From NCBI RefSeq assembly GCF_000090795.2, contig NW_003546246.1, positions 521,269 through 574,498 on the forward strand: a stretch of 53,230 bases of DNA, read 5' to 3'. Within the stretch, counting starts at the first letter, position 1; the number at the start of each line of letters is the position of its first letter. Source of the DNA: Amphimedon queenslandica. Its lineage: Eukaryota > Porifera > Demospongiae > Haplosclerida > Niphatidae. Positions 1 through 9,983 of the stretch are shown piece after piece. The notes under the pieces are model-generated. The model had not been told where the DNA came from and ran no database searches. It saw only the letters and a list, made by a program, of their open reading frames with translations. Both the position numbers and the translations under genes were made by a program.

Positions 1-57
1 TACATGTTTAGGATTTGCCTAGATACTCTGGGTATCTAGGCAAATCCTAAACATGTA
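1..57. repeat. Perfect 26-bp inverted repeat (hairpin)
   Basis: Bases 1-26 and 32-57 are exact reverse complements, separated by a 5-bp loop (tctgg). The left arm starts at base 1, so it may continue outside the window. This could be a small foldback element or the edge of one. Nothing links it to the Gypsy remnant that follows. Confidence 0.9.
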
Positions 58-169
58 TAACGGTACCAATTGCTACATGAATCACATCCAATCCATAAAT
101 CTCCAGCAATATTAGCTTTCAAATGACAATCATACCCAGCCAACTAAATGTGAAATAAGTGATTAAATG

Positions 170-423
170 AGGATTTGTCAATTTTTTGCCTTAAAATTGT
201 TCTGTGTTTAAAGTCAAGAATTGATTATAATGATAGATAAATCAGAGGACACAAATCAGCCAGAGTAAACACCACAGAAATAAACAAAAATGAAGTTCTC
301 TCTATCACTCGCTCTCGTTCTCTAATTGTCTATACTCTAACATACATTTATTTACATAAGACATTAACTGAGCATGCTCTTAATAGTTATTAAACATTAT
401 GAATTGTATGTTAATACACCACA
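170..423 (-). repeat. Probable 3' LTR of the first Gypsy element
   Basis: Read on the minus strand, the pol remnant is followed by a purine-rich tract (complement of 424-433, AAGGAGGAAA-like) and then a sequence beginning TGTGGTG, as expected where a polypurine tract meets an LTR. The interval is AT-rich and includes a CT-rich patch near 296-325. The far boundary near 170 is uncertain because no second LTR is in the window for comparison. Confidence 0.45.
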
Positions 424-433
424 TTTCCTCCTT

Positions 434-932
434 AATAATAACGGTCTGGAGGTTTTTGTGTCCTTTCAGGATAATGATGATTCTCCAGCTAATTTCCAGC
501 TGGACGGTCTTCATGATTTGGATCCTTGTCTTCCTGAGCTTCCATTGTAGGCTGTAGATCTACTGCTGTGTCGTCAGTATCTTCTGTACTCTCCATTGGG
601 AAATAGTCATCTATTTTTTTATTTTTTATTTGGTCTGCATGTCTCTTGCATATTTAATCTCCCACCTTTACCATGTATGTCACTGGACCTTTTTTCTCCA
701 TAATTACACCAGGCACCCATTTGTCTCCTTTGTAGTTTTGAATCATCACTTCTTGCCCTTTACTAAATTTCCTTAATTACCCTTTTTATCATAATAACCT
801 TTCTAACTGTTTCTTCTATAATTGGTCGTAACAAATCAAATCGGCCTCGTTCTTCAAAAAAGGAACGATGGAGTTTCTGCAGTAGTACTATGCGGAGTGG
901 TTCTGTATGTTAGTAGGAATTGACTCAGTGCC
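434..932 (-). pseudogene. Gypsy-type pol remnant: integrase C-terminal end
   Basis: Minus-strand translation in shifting frames gives a YRTTPHSTT motif near 930, typical of the end of the integrase core of Ty3/Gypsy elements. It is followed by a DLLRP-type segment and then the C-terminal KGQEVMIQNYKGDKWVPG region at about 680-760, which matches the usual GD.VWVRNY..G.KW.PG pattern and ends in a KRHADQIK block. Stop codons and frameshifts interrupt it, so it is dead. The rest of pol is absent: sequence beyond 932 is unrelated, so the element is truncated there. Family identity is judged from motifs only. Confidence 0.8.
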
Positions 933-1027
933 CTTTGTAACCATAGATATTAGAGACTATGTATACGGGATTGGAAACAGTGATACACTCCGCGACTTAT
1001 TTTTTAGTAGTTACGAATAGTTATTAA

Positions 1028-1225
1028 AGTGTAACTGACATGATTTTTTGGGGTATTTTTTTTATTAACCTAACATGATCATATGATCATGAAAATGCTA
1101 TATGGAAAATTTTATTGTCTGGAAAAAATTATTCACAGAGATATGAGCCTTCACAGTTGCTCATTTTGCTTCCTGCCATTTTACATCCCGTCAGAGGGCG
1201 TGGCTAAACGTGATGTCATACAAGG
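1028..1225 (+). repeat. Terminal repeat of a TTAA-flanked transposon family (copy 1)
   Basis: A TTAA at 1024-1027 is followed by AGTGTAACTGACATG and about 200 bp that align by eye with the ends of the elements at 9770-9968 (inverted), 9984-10200 and 11370-11605 (inverted). A shared landmark is GGCGTGGCTAAACGTGATG near 1198-1216. No matching opposite end was found downstream, so either the element lost it or it lies within the decayed region that follows. A short open frame over 1083-1352 is judged to be chance. Confidence 0.65.
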
Positions 1226-1353
1226 CTTATGGTTGACTTTTACCATTGACTGCAATGTAAAATTAGTTGATGATATCTTTGTTAGATTTCATTTTATACC
1301 TTGTAGCTTTAATCCTGTGGTGAAAGTGATACTTTGTGCTTATAATTCATGAT

Positions 1354-1596
1354 AGAGGACATTTGAGTCATTATGGNTGGTATAGCTTGNAGCTCATAGN
1401 CTACTTTTGACAATCCATAATGAAGCTGTTCTTGTGTATTTTGCATATTTAATAGTTTATTCTTGTGTTCTAACACTGGTAAACAAAATTAGTACATGAA
1501 ATTTGATGAACCACACAAGAGCAGCTTCATTATGGATTGTCAAAAGTAGGCTATGCGCTGCAAGCTATACCAGCCATAATGACTCAAATGTCCTCT
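1354..1596. mobile_element. Foldback element with ~83-bp inverted arms
   Basis: The arms 1354-1436 and 1513-1596 are near-perfect reverse complements around a ~76-bp centre. The left arm contains three unresolved bases (n at 1377, 1390 and 1400). No coding capacity was seen. This is a MITE-like foldback unit, class undetermined. Confidence 0.85.
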
Positions 1597-1689
1597 GACT
1601 TTTGACAGTTTTTAATCTGTTTCTGCACAATTAATGTCATTTTAATAATTTTTGTAAATTTTCTACAGAAAGTTTGTAAAATTGGCATT

Positions 1690-4600
1690 TTTTGCAGAAA
1701 TTTGACTGATTGGAAATTCCAATTGGAAATTGGAAGCTGTTTAAAGTTTATTGTATCCGAAGGTAGTACTCAGGATGTAATGATTGTCAGTTTAGAAAAT
1801 ATCAGTGAAGTACGAAATGAAGTGGATCATCAAAAAAGTCTTCCTATGATGTTTCATGAGAAAACTAGAAAAGATAGTTTATGTAATGAGATATTGAAAT
1901 TCCTGTACCATGAATGTAGCTGGGACAGATCCTGAAGTGTATGGAAAACCATTCGTTGATATGCAATGTCATACGCTGTGATACGTAGATGGGCAACATG
2001 AAGTACTTGCAATACCTTTGTTGTTTTCCCAATTCTGTGGTTATAATACGCCCGAATGTAGTAAACACAGGTAAAGATCTATATCTAACTTAAGCCGTGA
2101 CAAATTAGGTGAGTTTTGTTCTGAGTTACAAGATTACATGATTACGAGCTGGATTTAGCAAAAGAAGTGTAAGCTACTTAAAGAAAACTTATTGAAATTA
2201 GTGGAATCCTTTGCATCGTATTCTTCATATTTATCAATGAAAAACAAGTCTATGAAACTTCATCATGCGTCTTCAGAACCAGCTACAACATTTGAAGATT
2301 TGTCACACTTAAAGTATGTTACTCCAGTGTCTTCTGTACCTGTACTGCTAGCAAGTGTAGATCATACTGTAAAGAAAACAGCTTTCTATAATAAAATATA
2401 TCTTAGAGATTTTTGCCCTGAGGAGAAAAGACGTCACTATATTTTCATTCACGAATTACTAAATGGACTTTCAGTCCCTATTTATTTACTAACCTAATGT
2501 CATTGGTCTAATGTTGGTAATTACCATTTTATCTCTCATCCACGTAATCAAGAGGCGTGTTATAATGAAATTGTTGGAGAAATTAAAAAAAGATCCCTAA
2601 ATATCATACCAGAGCCATGAAGCAACTGTTCCTCATCCACGTAATCAAGAGGCATTTTATAATGAAATTGTTGGAGAAATTAAAAAAAGATCCCTAAATA
2701 TCATACCAGAGCCATGAAGCAATTGTTTTGTGATTTATATGGAAGAATTATCACCTGAAAGTAAACCTTATATATTACGTAACATATGCAATACATTAGT
2801 TGGCGATTCGTCAGCATCAAGAATGACTAGTAAAAGTGAGGTTGTTGCATGTGTGCAGGAAGCATTGTCACTGGAAAATATGGATATCGTAATCAATTTA
2901 CGAGAATTCAACTCCAGTGATAAAGACACTTTTAGTATATTTTGGTCTAAGTGTAATGAGTTTCTTCAGTCTTGCACAAGTGTTTGTCATGAAAGCCGTT
3001 TTAATTAAAGATTTGTTTGAGACGGTACGTGATATATGTCTTGAAGATATCCCCAATACATTCAAATGCATGGGTACAATTTCATTTTTTCAAGAAATCC
3101 ACATTCTGCGACTGCAAAACATTATAAATGTCGTCTTCAAGCGAAACACATGGTTCAAAGACGGCAACTACGGAAGTTTCATCCTGATGCACACTTCTGT
3201 GCAGCATTGTTTCATTATGAACGAGAATATGCAATTCGTTTTAGAGATGTATCTTTATTTGCATGTATAGATGACAAACATAAAATCAGTGTTGGAGAAC
3301 CAATTACCCAGTTGCTGCAGTGGAAAGAGGCAAGGAAGTTGTAGTTGTCTCTCAACAAAACGTTCATAGTTGCAGATCATGATTTCTCTAAGTTTAGCTT
3401 GACACCTAGTGTAGCTGTGATTGTTAATATTCCACAAGCAATTAATGAGTGTTGGTACACAGGAGATGTGTATATTGGTATTAAAGACTCCGTTTTTCAA
3501 CCATCATATGCCATTCGACATGCAAAAGAGCTTTATAGTATTCTAGTTTCAAAAATGGTGGGACGTCACATTTTATTTGTGTACTCTGATGGGGGACCTG
3601 ACCATTGCCTTACTTATATTTCTGTACAATTATCTCTTGTTGCACTGTTCAAGAACTTAGATCTCGATGTCCTTATTGCTGCATGTACTTCACCATAATG
3701 TCAATTATAAATCTTGGTCTACAATGTGTTGGTATCATGAGGGGGAAGATGGGTGACAAGTTTGAAAACATTGTTTCTAACTGTAATACTTTAAACGAAC
3801 TCCGAGCAGGGTGTTGTGACCTCAAAAATGATGTTGAAGAATCTTTAGCACCAGTCAAGGAACTCCTTTTTCTAATGTTTTAAAACGCTTACAATTAAGA
3901 GGTAAAAATATTGAAATGTTTAATAGCACATCACAGTCCAAAATTGATGCTTTTTGGGAGGTTTTACTTTTAATTGATTCAACACTGACAACACAGAACA
4001 CAACAAAATCTGCTCCTACCAAGTTGACTTCTTTGAACAATTATATTTCAACTGCTGTACATGCAGTAAGTGTTCAATCACCATTAAGAAGTGTGGGAAA
4101 CCTGAATGTACCCTTTGCACTCCAGTCAAAATGTCTTCAGAGCAATTTTCAAGTTAGCATTATATAACATGCAATGCATTGAAGTTAATCATGTCAATTC
4201 ATGTTATTCAATGATTTACAATTTACATGTACAAGTAGCTAAACTCTTATTTTGTACATTATTTATTTTATTAAAAGTAATTTTGCACCTCTTCTTATTA
4301 GACATTTCTTCTTTACTAGATCCTGTAATTGGGGAGGAAGGGCATTACAAAGAGTTTTCTGAAGTGTACGGTGCTAATTTTTAAGAGAATGAGCAAAATC
4401 TTAGATCTGTAAAGCCTTCGTTAAAGCAAAAAAAGGCACAAAGAAGACACTAGATTACTCTTCCACTCAACAAAATGTCAAAAACATTGGAGTTCTCATT
4501 CAATGTGAAGAGTGTGATATGTAGAGATTACTATTTTCAAAAAGAAAGCAAGATTTACTAAGTGAACACGATTTACAAAAAGTGCTTCTAGAAGTTTCTT

Positions 4601-4812
4601 ATACGTGTGGAATGTTGTTTGATGAAATTGATCTTCCAGACAGTCTCAAGAGTGTTAAAGTAAAAGAGCACTTTTGTCATGATCCAACAGAAAAGTTGTA
4701 CTATTTATCAGGATACGAAACAATTTGTTGCTATTGTGGTAGCAGTTGTGAAGATGACCCTGATAACTATCCTCAGTGTGTGCAGTGTCGTTCACAACCT
4801 CAAGTCAAATAA
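1690..4812 (+). pseudogene. Broken gene of a sponge/cnidarian-type repeated protein family (SDGGPDH motif), possible DDE transposase
   Basis: Consecutive plus-strand fragments in changing frames look like one protein: 1702-1935, 2192-2497, 2730-3008, 3066-3344, 3345-3698, 3605-3883, 3916-4167 and 4582-4812. Key parts are CIDDKHKISVGEP near 3265-3303, YSDGGPDHCLTYISVQLSL near 3583-3639, and a C-terminal LPDSLKSVKVKEH followed by a cysteine-rich CCYCGSSCEDDPDNYPQCVQC at about 4640-4795, probably zinc-binding. I recall multicopy hypothetical proteins with this order of motifs in sponges and corals. The two aspartate motifs resemble the first two acids of an RNase H-fold transposase, but that is inference. 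Frameshifts, stops and a 97-bp internal duplication show that it is dead. Confidence 0.55.
2535..2728 (+). repeat. 97-bp tandem duplication inside the broken gene
   Basis: The sequence starting at ctcatccacgtaatcaagag (2535) is repeated from 2632 with a few substitutions, giving a period of 97 bp. Since 97 is not a multiple of three, the duplication itself breaks the frame. It explains why recognisable coding stops and restarts around 2500-2730. Confidence 0.9.
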
Positions 4813-5409
4813 GTTAAAAGAAAGGAAACTTAGTTCTATTGTGTTTTGATAAGAGTCATCAATAATAATTAATAACTGATAATTAGCGCCTGCCGGGTTC
4901 CGCCCACATTTGCTATACATTTGAGAAACAATGAATTTAATTGTAGCAGCCTTATTGTTAGACAGTGTGGATGCCTACTGTAAGTAGATATCTCTTATTA
5001 GCGTAACAATGTGGCCTCCATCCTTATATTTTGGATATCTGTCAGTGCCTACTTGAGTCTTGGATTGTTTCTTGTTGCTATTTTCATTAAAGTGTAGAGC
5101 TGCTGAGCATAATCTAATTGATGCAGAAAAAGTATAAATGAATATGACTGAGTTATAATGCTACTGACTGAGCTAACGTTCCTTTTGTAAGAGAAGCATC
5201 TTAATTTGTGTGCAAATTGGATGATGACACTGAAACGCTTCAATTGATGAAGTTGGATATGAAGGTGACAACTTCTTGATTTGATTGCACAGACTTGTAT
5301 TGAATAGTGTCAGTGATTTTGACACTAGCTTTGTTGTCTAATAATAAATTTTAATTCCCTTAATTATATGCAATGAATATTTACATCGTTTGAACCATTA
5401 CTTATTTAC
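4813..5409. other. Intergenic stretch without recognised features
   Basis: AT-rich sequence between the broken gene and the 3' end of the Gypsy element. It probably contains that element's 3' LTR (minus strand), starting near 5405, but I could not find a second copy to fix its limits. Confidence 0.4.
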
Positions 5410-5559
5410 TCCTCCTTGTACCTTCTAATGGGCACATTTCTTGAATAGACCAAAATGATGGTGTTCCTTGTGGATGTGGTTACCCAGTGAGAGCCATTTG
5501 TCTATAATCATTTTGGAATTTCCATCTGTATTGTTTGTCACACACTGACACCAATGTGT

Positions 5560-6460
5560 AATGATGCTCTTCAACCAGTCTCCTCCTACCTTACAGCTAC
5601 ACAAATTGGTGAGTAAAATCTTGGCAAATTTTGCAAATTGAAGTCTATTCCCCAACAATATTCACTCTTTCTGCCCAAGCTCTATCACATCCATGTCTAT
5701 CAAAATAATGCTTCTGGCGAGCTTATGGTCTCTGTTTCATCTGGTCTAGGCTTGTCTGTAATGGTCGACCTAAAAGTACCTCAGCCGGTTGGAGATTGTT
5801 GTTGCATAAGGAGTGGAGCGATAATGAAACAAGAATCTGTCTATTACTTCTTGACTAGAGAGCTTCCCTTCCTGCTTCGCAATCGTTAGAGCTTGCTTAT
5901 AGGTTTTGGCAATCCGTTTCACTGCTCCATTTGTGGTGAAATGATAAGGGGCAGAACAAAAGACTTTAACCCTTCTCTCTCTCAAAAGGAACAGAACTGC
6001 TCTACCACAAACTGTGGCTGTTGATCTCTGACAATCTGTTCTGGTAAACTATATAAACCGAAATTTTGACCTAGTATCTTAACTGTACGTTCAGCAGTTG
6101 TTAAAGACATCTCCCATACCTTAGGCCATTTAGACCAAGCATCCACTGCCAGTAAATACATTTTCTTGTAAAGTGGATTAGCATAAAGTAGGTGTACCCT
6201 AGTCCATGGTTTGCTTGGCCATGTCCAAGGGTGAGGAGTGGGTCGTCATTGTTGATTTCACTTCCAGGCATGAACAACATGATTTCACCATCAATATAGC
6301 TTTAAGATTGGGCCACCACAGGTGACTTTGGACCAGTGACTTCATTTGACAAATTCTGGGATGACCTATGTGAAACTCCAGTAGCACTTGTTTTTGCAGT
6401 TTCTTAGGTATTATTACCACTCGCCCCCAAAAGCAGATACCCAACCTCTACTGATAGCTC
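5560..6460 (-). pseudogene. Gypsy integrase (zinc-binding, core, C-terminal), inactive
   Basis: The frame 6444-6199 has the HHCC zinc-binding domain: FHIGHPRI supplies the histidines and CCSCLEV the cysteines. The core follows with LAVDAWSKWPKVWEM (first acid) at about 6150 and IVRDQQPQF (second acid) near 6040. The third motif, NGAVKR near 5915-5930, has lysine (codon complement at 5917-5919) where the catalytic glutamate should be. YRSTPYATT and a LLGRP segment come next, then a poorly preserved C-terminal tail after a frameshift. The integrase cannot act without the glutamate, apart from the other breaks. Confidence 0.8.
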
Positions 6461-6589
6461 ATTCCTCCACTCCTCATACATTGTTTTTGGGCAGCCTCTC
6501 CTGGTAAAGTCCACAATTTTACTTACTTTTATATGATCTTGAATAACATTTCACCATCTACTTGTTTTTTAGGGCACTGAGGAGAGGCA

Positions 6590-6960
6590 ATCATGATAAG
6601 CTATCAGCATTTCCATGCTGATAAATGTAGCAGTTCCCTTTACAATAGGAATAAGCTGACAATAACAATGCCCATATTTGCAGATGAGCTGCAATTAGGG
6701 TGGGGTCAGCATTGCCGTGGGACAAAATTCTTGTTAGGGGTTTATTGTCCATACCCAAAACAAAAGGCTTCCCATACTGATGATTATGAAGTTTTTTAAT
6801 TCCAAAAATTATAGCCGATGCTTCTTTCTCGCATTGGGAATATTTTTTTTTCTGATTTACTCATTGTCCGTGATGCGAAAGCAATTGGGCACTTCTTGCC
6901 ATCTTTACAAATATGAGAGATGATAGCTCCCATCTGTAATTTTACTGGTAAACTCGTAAA
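6590..6960 (-). pseudogene. Gypsy RNase H domain
   Basis: On the minus strand from about 6935, MGAIISHICKDGKKCPIAFA leads into SRTMSKSEKKYSQCEKEASA and FVLGMDNKPLTRILSHG, the standard RNase H of Ty3/Gypsy elements. A run of nine A bases (complement of about 6843-6851) causes a one-base shift between SEKK and YSQ. The domain continues to HGNADSLS near 6600. RNase H removes RNA from the RNA-DNA hybrid. It lies between RT and integrase as expected. Confidence 0.8.
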
Positions 6961-7139
6961 ATGGACCAATATATCTGAGGATACTACTTAATGCCTTGCC
7001 TCATTAACCTCATAACTACATGCTGTGGTCCTTTGTTGTGCTTTGTAAGTACATTATGCAGTGGGTGAAGTGTTGAGGCCAATAAACCTGTTATAGTATT
7101 TTAAATGACCCAAGAATGGTCTTCTACATTACTAGTATA

Positions 7140-7766
7140 AGGGGCTTTCAATACTTATCTGGGGTGGTATACAACCCTTGTGCATTAATTCTATAACTAA
7201 AAATTCAACTGATTTACTCTAGAAGGTGCATTTATCTTTCTCTCCCTGTTGCTACAGTCATTGCAGCACTTCCTCCAGTGTCCTCAAATGATAACTGTCA
7301 TCCACACCTGTCACGTTGATATAACACCTACCTTATGCAGTCCTTCGAGGGTGTTGTCCATAGTACGCTGGAAAATGGTGAGGGCCGAAGCCACTCCAAA
7401 AGGCAATTATGTATAGCGATATATCCCTTTGTGTGTTTATTGTCCCAGATCTCGTGAAGAATTTTTTCAGCTCCTTTTGCTGATAAGCAATAGCAAAGTC
7501 CAGCTTACTAAAAACTTTTTCCCTCCAGCCATGACTGCAAACATCTTATCAACGTTTGGAAGAAGGTACACATCAATATTTAAAGTAGGATTATTGGTGA
7601 CCTTGTAATCTCCAAGCACAAGTATTCTACCATCCTTCTTAGGCACAGCTACATAAGGTACTGCCCATTCGCTGGTCTTTAGGTTTTCCAAAATCCCATG
7701 GCGTTTCAAATAATCAACTATTGCCCAACAGCCCCTTTCATTGCAAATGGTACATGAAGCGAGCAA
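7140..7766 (-). pseudogene. Gypsy reverse transcriptase, broken
   Basis: The frame 7766-7467 contains LKTSEWAVPYVAVPKKDGRI and GDYKVTNNPTLNIDVYLLPN, the fingers motifs of Ty3/Gypsy RT, followed by a LAGGKKF-like element (MAGGKKFLVSW). The palm continues after frame changes. The catalytic YxDD region at about 7290-7325 reads CYINVTGVDD, so the aspartates are disrupted. LRTLEEVLQ and INAQGLYTTPD-like segments follow to about 7150. RT copies element RNA into DNA. Several stops and the changed active site show that the copy is dead. Confidence 0.8.
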
Positions 7767-8053
7767 TGGAATGGAGGGATACCATCCTTATTCAGCTAGA
7801 GCTTAGCCTTAAAGTTTATCATTATTCCTGTTTTGTCACCTGATATTTACTGTGTACCTTATCAATTTTGTGCTTCCTTGCGTAGGACTCTTAAGAAATG
7901 CAACTCCAATGCAACAAAATGGTTTAACCAATTCCATCGAAACAGGCAAGGTTGTTCACCAGCAACTACTTTTACAAGTAGGTTCTTCTCTTGCATCTCA
8001 TACTTAAATATGACCTAACATTTACTCAATATGTCGACCGTATATGTCTGTAG

Positions 8054-8341
8054 TCAAATGTGAGTGGGTTGAGGCGGTACATGAGGGAGATATTTATTCC
8101 TGATCTCTTCTGAAGTAAGTGATAGAGATGCTTCAGTATCTAGTTTCATTTCTACAGTCTGACCATTCAGTTTGAGGCTAATTTTTTTTGGCGGGGATTG
8201 TGATAATATTGACTGAACTTGGAACACTCCCAAATCATTTTTTGACTTCCTTGAGGTTTTATCCACTTGCTCATCCACTTTGTGTTTTTCCTTGACTCCT
8301 GTTATTTTTCTTTGCTTGAATACTCCTACAAACTGCTGCAA
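8054..8341 (-). pseudogene. Gypsy aspartic protease, degenerate
   Basis: The 95-codon minus-strand frame ends with ISLKLNGQTVEMKLDTEASL, the flap and active-site region of a retropepsin. The usual D-T/S-G-A triad reads DTEA, so the conserved glycine is lost. Downstream ...EEIRNKYLP is the usual spacing to the next pol region. It directly follows the zinc knuckles, as expected for a gag-pol polyprotein. Retropepsins cleave that polyprotein; this copy is probably inactive. Confidence 0.75.
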
Positions 8342-8344
8342 TAT

Positions 8345-8998
8345 GTCCTAATTTGGAACAATTGTTGCAACGAGCATTGCAAAATCTTCAAGTGCTAGAG
8401 GCATGGTCGTGTCTGCCACAGCGGTAGCATGGCTTATCTCTTGTATCTTTTACTTTGTATGTCACCTTGTGGGCGTCTCCTGACTCATGCTGAGAACAGG
8501 AATCTTTCTCTATTGTTTTATAATTACTGCTCCTTGATATTGTATCTTCTTGTCAGCTAAAAGCTTCTTACAAGCCCCAGCTGACAGAATCCTACATACC
8601 AGCCTGTCTCTAAGGCCATCATCCAGGTAATCTCCAAAAGAAAAGGTTAAAGCTAAGTGTCTCAATTCAGCAGCATATTGAGCAACTGACTCCTCCTTTT
8701 GATGGCATGTGTCAAAATGATACCTTTCAGCAATTATAACCGGTTTAGGCTCATAATGCCCTTTGAACAAGTCTAACAGTTCTGACACAGTATTTTCATT
8801 GGCTTTACGGGTGCAACCAAGCCTCTCAGTTTGGGCAATTCATCGCACCCACCGCATTAAGGACAACAGCAACCTGCCTGTCATCAGGAACAGCGTAAGC
8901 TTGAAGGAAGAGCATTTTGTTTTGTTGGAGGAGGCAAACATTTCTATCTTCATAGAAAAATCTTCTAGATTGCCATATGGAGTGTTCTCAGCCATCCT
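8345..8998 (-). pseudogene. Gypsy gag with two CCHC zinc knuckles, broken
   Basis: A start codon at 8996-8998 opens MAENTPYGNLEDFSMKIEMF, typical of the N-terminus of this gag family. The frame then shifts near 8920 and resumes as the capsid-like segment 8788-8510, with LLDLFKGHYEPKPVIIAERY and YLDDGLRDRLVCRILS. Between about 8440 and 8345 lie two zinc knuckles, CYRCGRHDH and CNNCSKLGH. The last cysteine of the first knuckle is replaced by TGA. Gag coats the RNA in virus-like particles; the knuckles bind the RNA. The frameshift and stop rule out a working product. Confidence 0.8.
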
Positions 8999-9159
8999 AA
9001 GATTCCCTTGTCACCAGTGTAATATAGCCAACAATAATAAAAATTCACTTTTAGCCAAAATCACAATGATCGAATACACAACAATTAACAGTTAAACTGA
9101 ACATGTGCATTACAATTTTAAATACATAACTGATACATAAGTGTTATGCATGTACTCTA

Positions 9160-9735
9160 ATTAATAAGAACAAAATATATCAGCATCTCCATCTCTAACA
9201 AATGGCACTGCATTACAACATCGAGTAAGACAGCGGTCCAGCCAATCTACTTGTGATGACTCATTTTTAACATAACCATCGTTTTATTGGCCAATATATT
9301 TCAATATACATGTAGGTGGACGTCTAACATTTTAAAAAACCTTATGTGAAACCTATAATAAATGCTGTGGTTACAGTATATTTTACCATATGTCTTTCCC
9401 TCTGCTCATAAGCAGATCTTATTGCATTAGGTAGATCTTTATTTTTCTCTTTTAAACGTTGGTGGTACAGTATCTTTCTTCAATCTCCTTTTGACTTTTG
9501 AACCAAATGAAGTACCATATAAGAGATCCTCAAATAAATCTTTAGACAAAATAACAATTTGAACACATTACACAATTAGTAGTAGGTCCTTTTCATTTAT
9601 TTCTTGATCTTTTCACTTGTCATGTCCATCGATTTTTTAGAATAGAGTCACTTGGAAAATGAAAGACACTTAACCATCTACTGAACTAGTATTATTGCAG
9701 CCATAGGGAACACATCTTTTGTGCATTTTCATTGC
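9160..9735 (-). pseudogene. THAP-domain fragment of a DNA transposase
   Basis: On the minus strand a start near 9734 gives MKMHKRCVPYGCNNTSSVDG, then after a stop VSFHFPSDSILKNRW, and further on DLFEDLLYGTSFGSKVKRRL ending in DTVPPTF near 9470. This is the order of a C2CH THAP zinc finger: Cys-x4-Cys, an FHxFP motif and an AVPTxF-like end. A downstream open piece, VKNESSQVDWLDRCLTRCCN (about 9175-9280), may be the next part but is not recognised. THAP domains bind DNA in P and Kolobok transposases. It sits just inside the TTAA-flanked terminal repeat at 9770-9968, which favours Kolobok. Stops and shifts make it a remnant. Confidence 0.6.
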
Positions 9736-9769
9736 CAGTTGCCAACATGAACTTGCATGCAAAAAAACA

Positions 9770-9968
9770 TCTGTATGCTCATTGTGATGTCACGTGAAGC
9801 CACACCCACTGACAGGAAGCATCTTGGCAAAAAGTAGAAAAAAGCAAGTTTAAAGGCTCTTATCTCAGTGAATAATTTGACAAATAAAGTTGGAGTACAT
9901 CATTAGTATTGTCAGACAATCATTGTTAAAACAAAAAGAATACCACCAAAATACATGGTAGTTACCCT
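9770..9968 (-). repeat. Terminal repeat of the TTAA family (copy 2), followed by TTAA
   Basis: Read on the minus strand this begins AGGGTAACTACCATG and aligns along about 200 bp with 1028-1225 and with both ends of 9984-11605. It is bordered by TTAA at 9969-9972. The THAP fragment lies immediately inside, so this is probably the end of an autonomous element whose other end is lost or replaced by the Gypsy insertion. Confidence 0.7.
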
Positions 9969-9983
9969 TTAATGCTGCCTTAA

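Larger units (their letters stand above)
5410..9030 (-). mobile_element. Decayed Ty3/Gypsy LTR retrotransposon (second Gypsy)
   Basis: The minus strand carries gag, two zinc knuckles, protease, reverse transcriptase, RNase H and integrase in the order of Ty3/Gypsy elements. A TGGTGACAAGGGAATCTTAG stretch (complement of about 8998-9017) just upstream of the gag start resembles a primer-binding region, and a purine tract (complement of about 5408-5425) may be the polypurine tract. Paired LTRs were not found by eye. Every domain has stops, frameshifts or lost catalytic residues, so the copy is immobile. Confidence 0.85.
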
